Shown here piece by piece: positions 54,208 to 63,746 of a DNA stretch of 64,000 nt. Made by a program: the position numbers and the translations under genes. Origin of the DNA: Henricia sp. BOLD:AAB3569 (lineage: Eukaryota > Echinodermata > Asteroidea > Spinulosida > Echinasteridae); the NCBI GenBank assembly GCA_037783545.1, contig JBBELK010000666.1, forward strand, positions 541,001-605,000, read 5' to 3'. The stretch's first letter is position 1; each line of letters opens with the position of its first letter. The notes under the pieces were generated by a model, which had not been told where the DNA came from, did no database searches, and saw nothing but the letters and a program-made list of their open reading frames with translations.

Positions 54208-55022
54208 TTAAAGGGACACACCGGCTTTGTTGGGCTTATATTTTGGGCTCGAAATTATTCTGAAGCGCTTATATACCAGCGTAAATTATCCTAAAAAGAC
54301 GCCGTCAAATTTGGCCGTTTTTGAGCATTTTTCAAAAATTCAAGAACCATATTCTGGTTCCGAAAAGTCACGTGGTCTTGTGAGTTTAGTTGTATAAAAG
54401 TTTTTTGCTGCAGAACTGCACCAAATTCAACTCTGATTTCCCTCCAATATTTATCAGTAATTGACAAAATAGAGATTATTTATACAGGTATGAAACAAAG
54501 TTAAACATAAGTATGAAAATTCGAACATAAATGTTTGTTTCGAGAGTCCGGAGAACAGGAGCAAGCGCGTGCTACGGCAGGCTACCGTACGTGGAGTGTA
54601 GGATATTTGCCCCGCGCAGCACGGCAAATAGCCTGTGAGTGCACACACGGCCGGGTTGGTGTGCTCCGGTGTAAATGTACGTTCGAGAAGAAAAAAACAT
54701 GATGCCAACTCCTCAACTGAAAAGAAAACGGAAATTCCTATTCGGTCGTCCAGGCTGTCCAGTGAAATCGTGAGCAGAAAATTGGAGATATCCTGAGTAG
54801 GAGAAGAGCGAATCGTTTGTGACAAAGTCGTGGGGCTCGCGCGTAGTTGCAACGGCTGGTAAAGCGTATAACTTGTCTTTTGACCGTTTTTGTTAATTTT
54901 GCACTTCTTTAGTAAATTACGGGATATTTTGATGATCTTTTTTCACAACGACCATCAAAAAGTATTGTCAATGCTGCTACATCACTAAATCATGTAAACA
55001 GTAGGCCGGTGTGTACCTTTAA
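54208..55022. mobile_element. 807-bp TTAA-flanked element (54212-55018)
   Basis: It starts AGGGACACACCGGC and ends GCCGGTGTGTACCT, bordered by TTAA on both sides (54208-54211 and 55019-55022). TTAA targets are typical of piggyBac and Kolobok elements. The minus-strand frame 54454-54852 (132 codons) shows no transposase motif, so it is non-autonomous. Confidence 0.8.
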
Positions 55023-55137
55023 TCAAGATCAAGATGAACCGTTTCTTCCCCCATGATTGAACAAAACGTTCATGACATACGTCCGACCTTCTATTTCCGT
55101 CTCTGGACTGATAAAAACTAGCTACAGGTACCGTCAG

Positions 55138-55258
55138 TTGACGTAATAAAAGTTGATGTTCAACCAACCCAGCAGATAATTGTTTAGCCGCGTTAATATT
55201 TCTGAGATGCGTCAAGCCTGAGCCGAAAAACTCGTAAAGGGTACTTCAACCGGAACCT
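55138..55258 (+). mobile_element. Fragment of the TAGACCGTGTAAG-TIR element, copy 4
   Basis: GTTGATGTTCAACCAACCC, TTGTTTAGCCGCGTTAATAT and TTCTGAGATGCGTCAAGCCT match the internal part of copies at 5470-5825 and 9837-10605. There are no ends. Confidence 0.6.
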
Positions 55259-55319
55259 TTTTTTAAAGCACCTTCATTTTACAAATTTTCCCACAATTCA
55301 AAGTGGGCTGGGAAAAATC

Positions 55320-55425
55320 ATGAGGTGTTTGTCATATTACCATGCATTGTTATCAACACTTTAAGTCGGATTTCTCTTGTCAACTCGTGAAGTAAACATT
55401 TGAGCGACTGTAAATGATGAATTGG
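55320..55425 (-). mobile_element. Dispersed repeat matching 20165-20281
   Basis: On the minus strand: CATCATTTACAGTCGCTCAA, CACGAGTTGACAAGAGAAAT and AAAGTGTTGATAACAATGCA. At 20165-20281 the same sequence borders the 17-bp minisatellite, which is not expanded here. Confidence 0.6.
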
Positions 55426-55514
55426 GCTATAATCCCCATAGACGTTTCCATCGTACGGTGCATGGTCCCGGTATCCCCGGAAGTCCAACTCAGCAGTCTG
55501 CATAAATTTCAGCT

Positions 55515-56241
55515 ACTTACACAATAGTCTTGGCCCAAGACTACTCTGGCTAGTCGATATTGGTTTGTGTACGCGTTGGCCATATAGTGCGCCCTCTTGC
55601 AGCACTAACGGACCAGTCTTTGCTCACTAGTAAAGTAGTCTTGGGAATTTCTCCCGGAAGGTTTAACTTTTTCTTTGTTTTTGCCTAGGCTTTCCTTGGG
55701 AACCAATCAGCGAGAGACCCAAATACAGCAGCGCGTCGGAATGCAGCGAGCGACCCAAATATACAGCGCGTCGACCGCGCCGCAGAGCGTGACCCAAATA
55801 CACCGCGTGCACGCGCTTCGAATGGTTTGAAAAATATAAGGCGGCTTACAAGAATCATCGAACATGACCGTTTTATCGTTGCTAACATTTTCGGTGGCAT
55901 AAGTTTCTTGGCAAATGTTTGCGAATATATTTACAAACATATTTGCAAAGGCGTATGACATCGCAAAATACATTTGTTTATGAAGATAATTGCGACATTG
56001 CAAATATTTGCAAATATATCTGTGGTATGCCATGTCCCTTGTGTGCCATCATAAAACCCTCTGCAGCTATTTACATAAAACGGTACCGCCCCCAGTGCTG
56101 AACTTCCGGGAGAAATTCCCAAGACTACTCTAGTGAGCAAAGACTGGTCCGTTAGTGCTGCAAGAGGGCGCACTATATGGCCAACGCGTACACAAACCAA
56201 TATCGACTAGAGTAGTCTTGGGCCAAGACTACTTACACAAT
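55515..56241. mobile_element. MULE-like element (55526-56230) with ~135-bp TIRs and 11-bp duplication
   Basis: The left arm (AGTCTTGGCCCAAGACTACT ... GTAGTCTTGGGAATTTCTCC) is mirrored at 56100-56230 with very few differences. ACTTACACAAT flanks it on both sides (55515-55525 and 56231-56241). Long TIRs with 9-11-bp duplications are typical of Mutator-like elements. The ~430-bp interior has three degenerate GACCCAAATACA.CGCG repeats and a CAAATATTTGCAAATAT segment related to the hairpin at 60919-61080. No transposase is present. Confidence 0.85.
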
Positions 56242-57198
56242 AATTATGCCTCCAAAATCCAAATGCATAATGCATGATTTTTGTGTAGGCCTAAGTGAAT
56301 GGTAAAAAAAGCTACCTTCAGTTGTTAATTTCTTACAAAAAGTATAACTTCTTAGACAGAAATAAACTTATGTAGTATTTTTACCATATCAATTGCTATC
56401 AACACATGCAAATGATATGTGATTTATAAGATATTGAGTTTGTTTGTGCCATTGGAGCTGTCTGTGTGTGTTGATTGTGTGTTAATCCAATTTCAGAAGT
56501 TTACTTTCGATCAGATGTATTTCGTAATCACACGGAGGATGGCATCTTTTGTTAGATGTATTTTGGGTTTTAGTCCTCGGCAAATTTCCAAGCTGAGTGG
56601 CAGGCTTCAGTTTAGTTCACAGAGGCAGATGTGCGTTTAGACTGGTTTACGGTCCATAAAACGAATGCACATCACGAATATCCTGTTCGAATGTGGTATA
56701 CATGTAAGAGGTCAGAGAGCCAGTCTACATCGTTGCTAGAAGAAACAACATGGCGCCGGCCTGAACCACGGACGTATATATAATTTCTGGACTCGCAATG
56801 TGCCCGAATCGTCGAAGTAAAACCCGAACCAGACTACCGCCATTTTACTGTGCCTCCGTTTGCTGAATAAACACACGTAAAGGCATGGGAAATGTCGTAT
56901 TTGGCGGCATGTTTTCACTAATTTTGACCTACTTGCCGATCTTTCAAAACAGTTTTCAGGCCAATTGCCTTGTTGGGACTATTGAAAAAAATTTATTAAT
57001 AAAGAAATCGGTGTGTTGGGCTTTTATGAAAGTGAAGTTTGATGAGTGTTTCTTTCATGTCTTTAGCGTGACCGACCGATTCGATTCGCTCTGCAGCGCA
57101 TATACATGTGCGGAGGTGACCAGGTGACGTACCGCCCACCATGCATGCCCACGGTTTAAATAGGGTGGGTCAACTAAAAAATAATGTCCAGGTGGGTA
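56242..57198. other. Intergenic stretch with one small hairpin
   Basis: At 56638-56727, TAGACTGGTTTACGGTCC and GAGAGCCAGTCTA form a ~90-bp hairpin of the TAGACTGGTT type. The rest has no recognised gene; the frame at 56885-57127 (80 codons) has no domain. Confidence 0.45.
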
Positions 57199-57293
57199 CA
57201 CTATGAGCAACTAACAATGGAAATTGTGCACACACCATCGTTATAAACAATGGTGTGTGCCCAATTTCCAATGTTAGTTGCTCAGTCATAGTG
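57199..57293. mobile_element. 95-bp near-perfect hairpin
   Basis: CACTATGAGCAACTAACAAT, GGAAATTGTGCACACACCAT and CGTT on the left are mirrored by CAATGGTGTGTGCCCAATTT, CCAATGTTAGTTGCTCA and CATAGTG. The loop is only a few bases. A solo MITE is likely; a small-RNA hairpin cannot be excluded. Confidence 0.8.
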
Positions 57294-57478
57294 CATGTAG
57301 TGGTACTGCAGGTAGGTACGTAGGCCTACAAATATCAAGTTGTCCCCAAGACAAGTCGAGTTGTCCAAGGATCAAACCACTGGCACTGCCATGTCAAAAG
57401 GTACATGTAGATGTAATCTGGTAATGTAGGCCCTATATAAAATAATACAGCCCATTTTTTGTTATGAGTTTATTATTT

Positions 57479-58219
57479 TGGTATTTGTTTCGTATACATT
57501 GAACAAAAGTTTGAATGAAATGACCTCCTGGAATCAACAGATAATCCAATTGAAGATTATAGGCCTACTTTTTTAAATTCCCACTTGCACTTCTGTCGGA
57601 AATGTACCGGTGTGAAGTTGGTTACCTATTCGACGTTTGACGTTCAATATTCAATAAGGAGCTGTTACTTATTCAACATTCAATAAGGAGCTGTTACTTA
57701 TTCGACATTCAATAAGGAGCTGTTACTTATTTGACATTCAATAAGGAGCTGTTACTTAACCCCCACCACTCGCGCTGCTCCATCCTAGGTGGGGGTTTGG
57801 TCACGTTTTTCATGCCCCAGGGTGGGGCATTTGACCCTTTGAAATAAAATTTTCTGTGCATTTGTATGTCGAATAAGTAACAGCTCCTTATTGAATGTTG
57901 AATAAGTAACAGCTCCTTGTTGAATATTGAACGTCAAACGTCGAATAAGTAACCAACTTCACACCGGTCGGAAATGTTGCATTTCTGAGATAAATAAACT
58001 ATAAAATTACAGCACTAGAGGGCGCTGCGCACGCGCGTGAATGGTTATCTTTTGCACTAACTGAAGGCAATTTTTGAGGGAGAAAATGTTTTTCTACAGA
58101 AAAGCAACATTTGCAACAAAAGTGCAAGTGGGAAGTAGGCCTATTAAAATTATATTATCTGTTGATTCCAGGAGGTAATTTCCTTCAAATCTTTATTCAA
58201 TGTATACGAACAAATACCA
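57479..58219. mobile_element. Palindromic repeat split by a MITE
   Basis: GGTATTTGTTTCGTATACAT, CTCCTGGAATCAACAGATAA and CCCACTTGCACTTCTGTCG on the left mirror 58085-58219 on the right. It is interrupted by the element at 57606-57968. A half copy is at 49990-50145. Confidence 0.78.
57597..57977. mobile_element. 363-bp MITE (57606-57968) with 9-bp duplication
   Basis: It starts ACCGGTGTGAAGTTGGTTAC and ends with the exact inverse. CGGAAATGT flanks it on both sides (57597-57605 and 57969-57977). Each arm contains tandem copies of ATTCAATAAGGAGCTGTTAC: about four on the left, two on the right. The centre (TTTGGTCACGTTTTTCATGC) is shared with 51310-51370. Confidence 0.88.
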
Positions 58220-58276
58220 TTATTTTCAAAATAAGCCTTGGGCTTGGGATAAATGGGAATGTACTGTTAGAATGCT

Positions 58277-58468
58277 GGTCAACTCGTAGTACGCATGCCA
58301 ACTCATACGCAGCCAATTCGTATGCAGGCCAACTCGTACACCGACCAACTCGTGCACCGACCTAACTTACCGGTAGTTGGAGCGTGTACGAGTTGGCAGG
58401 TGTACAAGTTGCCACGTGTACGAGTTGGCACGCGTACGAGTTGGTTCGCGTACATGTACGAGATGACC
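58277..58468. mobile_element. Hairpin built of CCAACTCGTACAC sub-repeats
   Basis: The left half has about five copies of a ~16-18-bp word (CAACTCGTA, CAACTCATACG, CAACTCGTACACCGAC). The right half has the inverse (GTGTACGAGTTGGCA and variants) four or five times. The centre is near 58372. The same design (arms of short tandem words) is seen at 50613-50802. Confidence 0.8.
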
Positions 58469-58684
58469 TGTTTCCGTAATTTACTCTTAAAATATTCCTT
58501 TAAATTTTACGCAAAATTTAATCACAGAAGGAACAAACTTTAAAAATGTAATCTGCACAGCATGGCACATTACAGCCATTGGTACAACCATGGAGGAAGA
58601 ATACATGAACGGCATTTAAAAATGTACACAGAGCCTGTCTGCCTCCTACATGTACTAGCACGGTTATTTTTTTGAGATGGGCGT

Positions 58685-58809
58685 AAATCCAACGATCGTT
58701 GATAGCTGATGTACTTGCATCTCAAATTCCACTTTCTCAATAAACGTGTTTGATTGAGAAAGTGGAATTGAAGATGCAAGTAATTCGTCTATCAATACCC
58801 GTTGGAGTT
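58685..58809. mobile_element. 125-bp hairpin MITE
   Basis: AAATCCAACG, GTACTTGCATCTCAAATTCC and ACTTTCTCAAT on the left are mirrored by ATTGAGAAAGTGGAATTGAA, GATGCAAGTAATTCG and CCCGTTGGAGTT. The loop is about 10 bp. Confidence 0.8.
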
Positions 58810-59029
58810 ATGCATATCTAAAAAAATATAAAGGCCAGGAAGCAGACGGGTACAATATTGAATATTAATACTAGGTGAGCTTTGAATAAATACATTAAGA
58901 ATAAATACATATAAAATTAAGCAGTTTAACTCAAAATATAATAGAAAAAAACAATATATTCCGGTACTGTGTATATAATTATTTCTTTTTAATTTTATAT
59001 GTACATGTACATGGATAGTGACTTAATTC

Positions 59030-59290
59030 AGCACTGTGGCGCAGCGGTAAAGCGTCGGGCTTGCAATCGGAGGGTCGTGGGTTCGAACCTCGAAGTGGTC
59101 GCAGGATTTCCCATTGGTCCGAAAAATTTAGCTGTACATCGCCACCAGCATCAGCCCCGGAAGATGAGCGCCCGTAGGCAGGTATGCCCCTTCTTTCCTT
59201 TTTTTAAAAATGTGTCAAATTTACGTGCAGAATCGTCAATAAAAATGAATAGACGGCAACTTTAAAAATTGTGATGTGATGCAAAGCTCT
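59030..59290 (+). mobile_element. tRNA-Ala-like SINE
   Basis: A tRNA-like head at 59034-59105 has an A-box-like TGGCGCAGCGGTAAAGCG, an anticodon-loop-like CTTGCAA (TGC, Ala) and a B box GGTTCGAACCT. The acceptor stem does not pair, which argues against a functional tRNA. The tail (GAATCGTCAATAAAAATGAA, AAAATTGTGATGTGATGC) recurs at 33760-33810. Confidence 0.72.
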
Positions 59291-59415
59291 AGCGCCCTCT
59301 TTGACATGAAGCACGTTATTTTTTCTTGATTAGTCTTAAATTCAAGCGTTATACATTTATCTTGTCCTTCAAGAGCAAACTAAAAAAGGCACCATCAACC
59401 GACATTAAACAGTCT

Positions 59416-59825
59416 TAGGCAGAGTACTTCAGTTACGAATTTGACCATAGTGTCACAACTGCGTGGCTGATGACGTCACAGATTTCAAAGTTGCTAACAC
59501 GGAATAAAAAATCACAATAGATATATATACATAAAATACATCCTGTTAAATATACATAAAATACATAAAATACATCTGGTTAGTTTATGATTTTTCTTGG
59601 GCAGCCGGTAGTACTATTTACAGGAAAGCATACTAAATACCGGAAAACACTTCGGTTACGGATTGGACCATAGTGTCACGACTGCGCGGCTGATGACGTC
59701 ACAGATTTCCAAGTAGCTAACATGGACTAAAAGAATCACGATAGATATATATACATATTAAAAATACATCCTGTTAAATACACATAAAATACATCCGATT
59801 AGTTTATGATTTTTCTTTTTAATTA
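59416..59825. repeat. ~223-bp tandem duplication
   Basis: TTTGACCATAGTGTCACAAC, GGCTGATGACGTCACAGATT, AATCACAATAGATATATATA and TTAGTTTATGATTTTTCTT occur in two consecutive copies (first near 59442, second near 59665) with moderate divergence. Both contain TGATGACGTCACAG, a full CRE palindrome. Confidence 0.8.
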
Positions 59826-60067
59826 TATATGTACATGGACTATTTTCAGTTGGGTCGACTTTTCCTGAAGTCACATCACACAAGATCAAGAATTCAAAGG
59901 CTGCTCACTGCAATGTTGTACCTGCAGCCGGTTCTCCCCTTGCAGTAAGTTTGCTCTATGACCCCGTTCTCACTACAGAAAGCGCTTCACATCAGGAAAT
60001 CTCTTCGCCGACTCTTCGTGAAAGGAAGCGATTTCCCTAGTGAGTACTGGTTGGAAGCATTTAGGGT

Positions 60068-60473
60068 AAGGCCAAACAAAAGAAATGGTGTGTTTACGGT
60101 AACTCGACCTACCTTGAATTTGAGGCCAAATTGCCGACCTCAAACTTTTTATTGCCTATTTTCAAGTTGCTAATTTTAAATGAGCACGTACTATCAAACG
60201 AACATAACATTTTGTATACATGGTACATGTATTTGTACATGAACATGGTTAATAGTGTTGATAGTGATTTTCAAACATTGCAAAACGACTGGCAAATGCA
60301 TGAACTGAAATGTTCAGTTCAGTTCACTTTATTTCCATAACCAAATTAACTAGTTAACCAAATTAACTAATAGTGTAAAAACAAATTACAAAATAAGATT
60401 ATTTTTCTACCTACCTACCTGGATTTATTTTAGGCCGTTACCGTAAACACACCATTTATTTTGTTTGGCCTAA
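60068..60473. mobile_element. ~405-bp TIR element, GGCCAAACAAAA family
   Basis: TAAGGCCAAACAAAAGAAAT, GGTGTGTTTACGGTAAC on the left mirror GTTACCGTAAACACACCATT and TATTTTGTTTGGCCTAA on the right. Near 60313-60340, TTCAGTTCAGTTCACTTTAT resembles the inverse of a LINE 3' end. No target duplication is clear. Confidence 0.75.
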
Positions 60474-60918
60474 TTTGTTTTCCGTATACATTGAACAAAG
60501 GGAAATGGACATCCACTGGGAACCATTACACATGCTCTTCGCACACGCAAATTCACACTGAGCCTCTTTGCCCATGATTGCCATGCGCGCTTTCCGTCCA
60601 AGCTGTGGAAGGAATTTAAGGTGTAACAACGCACCAAAAACCACAGAATTAGCCTGGACATGTTGGATGTAAAGTGTTTTCATAATTCAGTGATTTTTCA
60701 GTGCATCGTTTTACTCAAAATTCCCTCTCCATCACTTTTTCTTAAAGTGTGCGAAAAGGCTCTATGTAATCCACAACAAACGCGCAAATTTAGCATCATT
60801 ACATACGACAAAATGAGCATCATTACATAACACATGTAGTTTATGCACTGACCGTATTCCAGCTATGGCGCACATACAGGGACAGTTTCCATGGTGATGA
60901 GAATGGTCTAAAGGGTTT

Positions 60919-61080
60919 GTGATGGCATACAAAGGACATTGCAGAACACTATCGATCTTTGCAAATATTTCAGATAGGGCAAATATTTTTGCAAACTAAT
61001 GTATAATTTTGCTAAAAAGTTTGCAACAATGCAAAAAATTGCAATGATCTGTGATATGTGATTTCCCTTGTATGCCACCT
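60919..61080. mobile_element. ~160-bp hairpin MITE, GGCATACAAGGGA family
   Basis: GTGATGGCATACAAAGGACA on the left mirrors TTTCCCTTGTATGCCACC on the right. The interior is a run of TTTGCAAATATTT-like words. A relative lies inside the MULE-like element at about 55893-56050. Confidence 0.75.
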
Positions 61081-61277
61081 TGTTTTTAAAAAATTTCAAA
61101 CCGTGTTACCACACGCATGTGTACGGTGCATGTAAACCCTACACGTGCATATTTATGCATTCTGACGCGCTGCTGCACAAATACACAGGGAACGTCCTGT
61201 CCAGTGTATATATAATAGTATGTGGCCACAATGTACTCCTGCTCGATGTGTTAATTTGGTTGTCGTGTGTGCAAGAT
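61081..61277. other. Presumed 3' flank of the transposase gene
   Basis: No AATAAA is seen on the minus strand within 200 bp of the stop. No inverted terminal repeat could be matched because the other element end lies outside the window. Confidence 0.35.
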
Positions 61278-63746
61278 CTACTGACCCGAGAAAAGGATCA
61301 GTTTGCTCAGCTTCTTTCTGATCGAGGTTGGCCGAAGTTCATCCTTCCATAGTCTGACTACATGGTGTAGGCGTACCTTGCAGTAGCATTCTGATATGCA
61401 TCTTATTAGACTGAATATGTGATTATTCTCTGCTTCAGTGTCCAGCATGTGGTTGTTGAGACTTCCAAATGTTGTGGAACCAACTTCTGCTAGAACAGAA
61501 CCTGAGATGGCTTTCTTGATTCCTCTTTGCTGAGGCATTTTTCCGTCTGTTACCGCCAGAAGCCTCTTGATGCAGCGTTCAGTTGCTTTGCAGACCTGTA
61601 CAACGCTTCTTGATGGAATGGTAAGCCCACCTCGGTTTTTTACTGTGATCAAGGAATATGCACTTGAAGCCACATCATTTTCAGCACTGTTGGTCAATGC
61701 CCCTAAGCATTCTGAACACTTTAATGTCCGTCTTACCATTCTGATCACATATCCTGCTATGTACCCCACACAGGACTCAGTGAAGATGGAGAGTTGAGCA
61801 AAGTTAGGAATGTCAGCATAGTCATGCTCATCCTGCGATGGTGATCGGAGTTCCAGGTCATAGCGTCTTGCAACCAGCATGTCTTGACTCTCATCAGGAA
61901 CAGCCTGCTTCACTATATTGCTGAAAGAAGCTGCATCGAGAATCCTGGTGGCATCCTGAGCCGAACAGCTTCCCTTGTTAACTTTGATATCATGTCGCAT
62001 CAGGAGACGCTTGTAGGCCGAGATGAATTGCCTCACAGTCGGGTTGTTGTTGGAACCACATGACAGGCGAACTGCACCGAAGAACAGCTCAATGTGATCC
62101 TGGCTGAACTTGTACGTTAGCAGGTACTTGAGTGGGGACTCTGCTTCTTTTACGTAGATCTGGTACAGATTTAGTACACTCCTGATGCATGCCATGAATC
62201 CGATGAATGCTGTTTTGTTCCGAGTTTTGGACAGAATTTCACCTAAGAAATTTTTGAGAGTGGCAAGATAGCCGTAGGCGTCGTCTAAGAACGGCAAAAA
62301 CAACCCTTCACGAGATGCCTTCAGTGGTGCCTTGTAATTTCGTGCCAGTGGGTTTCGAGAGTTAAGTACATCAAAAAGATGATCCAGTGTTTCAATGTAG
62401 GTGCAGGTCCCTTCACTCCCTTGAAAGCTGGCCATTTTGAGATTCTCTCGGCAGAATTTTATAGCATCTGCCACACTAGCACTCAGGGTTTGTGCTGCAG
62501 CGTCGACCTTCATGACATTGGATTTCCACTCTATGTGTTTCCGGCTAAGTTTATTACCCAGTCGTAGCCCCTCTCTTTTCTGCAGGTCATATAGAGCTTG
62601 AATGTATTTCCACTCGATGAATTGACCATTTCGATCTCTTAATACTTTCAGGGTGCCTAAGCAATTCCTGGCCAGCTTCAGCATGTGACAGGCATCCAGC
62701 ATTGCCCAGATCTTCTGATGTGGATCTGCAGGGTGTGGAAAGGATGGATTCATGTCTGCCCGACTCATGTTTGCTCCAAGCTCATTAAGCATAGCAACAT
62801 GTGCTGATGGCCCGTCACAAGTGAGTGAAATAACCTGCACTCCTATTTCGTGCAATTTGATGAGGCACTGGCTGACAAGATTTGCCTGTTCCTTGCCTGT
62901 CAGACTAGTAACCATGAAGTGTGCCAGAGGGACCTTCCAACTGCCATTTACTGCAACCAACAGGAACACTAGGACACTAGTAGCCAGTGGAACAGCATCA
63001 TCCTGCACTCCATTGCCGAAGTCCACGTAGCCCAGAACCTTCTCTCCTGACATTTCAACTGATTTCATTATTGACATCTCATCCAACATCAGAGCACAGA
63101 GTGTGGTCTTGCCCTCTTGTCGCTCTTTTTGAAATCTGGCTTCCAGAGCTCTGAATACAACCTCGCTGAATCCAGGGGACCCATCTACTGCACTATACCA
63201 CTTTCTAATGGTTGAGGAACTCGGCAGAGCAAGCCCGAAGGTCTCCCGTACGTACTCATATCCCTTGGCCGAATAGAAATGGAGTGTCAAGGCAAATGCC
63301 TTGAGCTGAGGGTCGTATTCCTGTTTTGTGTGCGTACCACTGTTGTTATTTCTAAGGAGCCGGCTCATTACTTCTTTGGGAACTCCATTTAAAGTGGACT
63401 CAAGAATTTTAGCGCAGTTGTCGGAAACGAAGCCTTTTTCTTTAAGCTCAGAAACAACTGACTGAAGTGTATCTACCCTTTTCTTTAGCCGCCGACTCTT
63501 CTGTTGGTGGACCTTTAATTTTTTTCTACAGGACTGCAGCAGTGAATTTGATTCATTTAGCTTCCGCTTGAGTACGACTGGGTTTGATGGCATTGCATAG
63601 GTGTGGTCAGATGTTGTACATGTAGGGTCAGATGTTGTACATGTAGGCCCAGAATCAGAATTTTGGACTGGTTCTGGCCAACTCTCACCTTCAGTGTTGT
63701 TGCTGCAAGGTGATAGCCTTATTGCTGGGGGTTTCCTTGGGGGTTC
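61278..63746 (-). CDS. P-element superfamily (THAP9-like) transposase, main exon
   Basis: A P-type transposase is a DDE/D RNase H-fold enzyme that uses GTP as cofactor to excise and insert DNA. From the first internal ATG (63593) the frame gives 771 residues; it stays open in frame to 63746, where TTTAAACCTAG looks like a splice acceptor, so the full exon is about 822 codons. Numbering from that ATG: a basic leucine-rich coiled coil (about 7-55), a helix-turn-helix (about 95-136), RNase H first half with D171 (LMLDEMSI) and D260 (TCDGPSAH), DACHMLKL at 300, an insertion region typical of the GTP-binding domain (about 320-480), and QDHIELFFGAVR with E502, the likely third acidic residue. A PTCTTSD heptad is duplicated in the upstream segment. 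No THAP C2CH zinc finger is present; it is expected in exons beyond the right edge. It is intact, so either recently active or domesticated. Confidence 0.9.
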   Translation of the reverse strand, partial: EPPRKPPAIRLSPCSNNTEGESWPEPVQNSDSGPTCTTSDPTCTTSDHTYAMPSNPVVLKRKLNESNSLLQSCRKKLKVHQQKSRRLKKRVDTLQSVVSELKEKGFVSDNCAKILESTLNGVPKEVMSRLLRNNNSGTHTKQEYDPQLKAFALTLHFYSAKGYEYVRETFGLALPSSSTIRKWYSAVDGSPGFSEVVFRALEARFQKERQEGKTTLCALMLDEMSIMKSVEMSGEKVLGYVDFGNGVQDDAVPLATSVLVFLLVAVNGSWKVPLAHFMVTSLTGKEQANLVSQCLIKLHEIGVQVISLTCDGPSAHVAMLNELGANMSRADMNPSFPHPADPHQKIWAMLDACHMLKLARNCLGTLKVLRDRNGQFIEWKYIQALYDLQKREGLRLGNKLSRKHIEWKSNVMKVDAAAQTLSASVADAIKFCRENLKMASFQGSEGTCTYIETLDHLFDVLNSRNPLARNYKAPLKASREGLFLPFLDDAYGYLATLKNFLGEILSKTRNKTAFIGFMACIRSVLNLYQIYVKEAESPLKYLLTYKFSQDHIELFFGAVRLSCGSNNNPTVRQFISAYKRLLMRHDIKVNKGSCSAQDATRILDAASFSNIVKQAVPDESQDMLVARRYDLELRSPSQDEHDYADIPNFAQLSIFTESCVGYIAGYVIRMVRRTLKCSECLGALTNSAENDVASSAYSLITVKNRGGLTIPSRSVVQVCKATERCIKRLLAVTDGKMPQQRGIKKAISGSVLAEVGSTTFGSLNNHMLDTEAENNHIFSLIRCISECYCKVRLHHVVRLWKDELRPTSIRKKLSKLILFSGQ

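Noticed and set aside
54454..54852. 132-codon minus-strand frame
   Set aside because: It is entirely inside the TTAA-flanked element and has no transposase or other motif; chance is likely.
59034..59105. Possible tRNA-Ala(TGC) gene
   Set aside because: The acceptor stem does not pair and the SINE-type tail recurs elsewhere, so it was called a SINE head.
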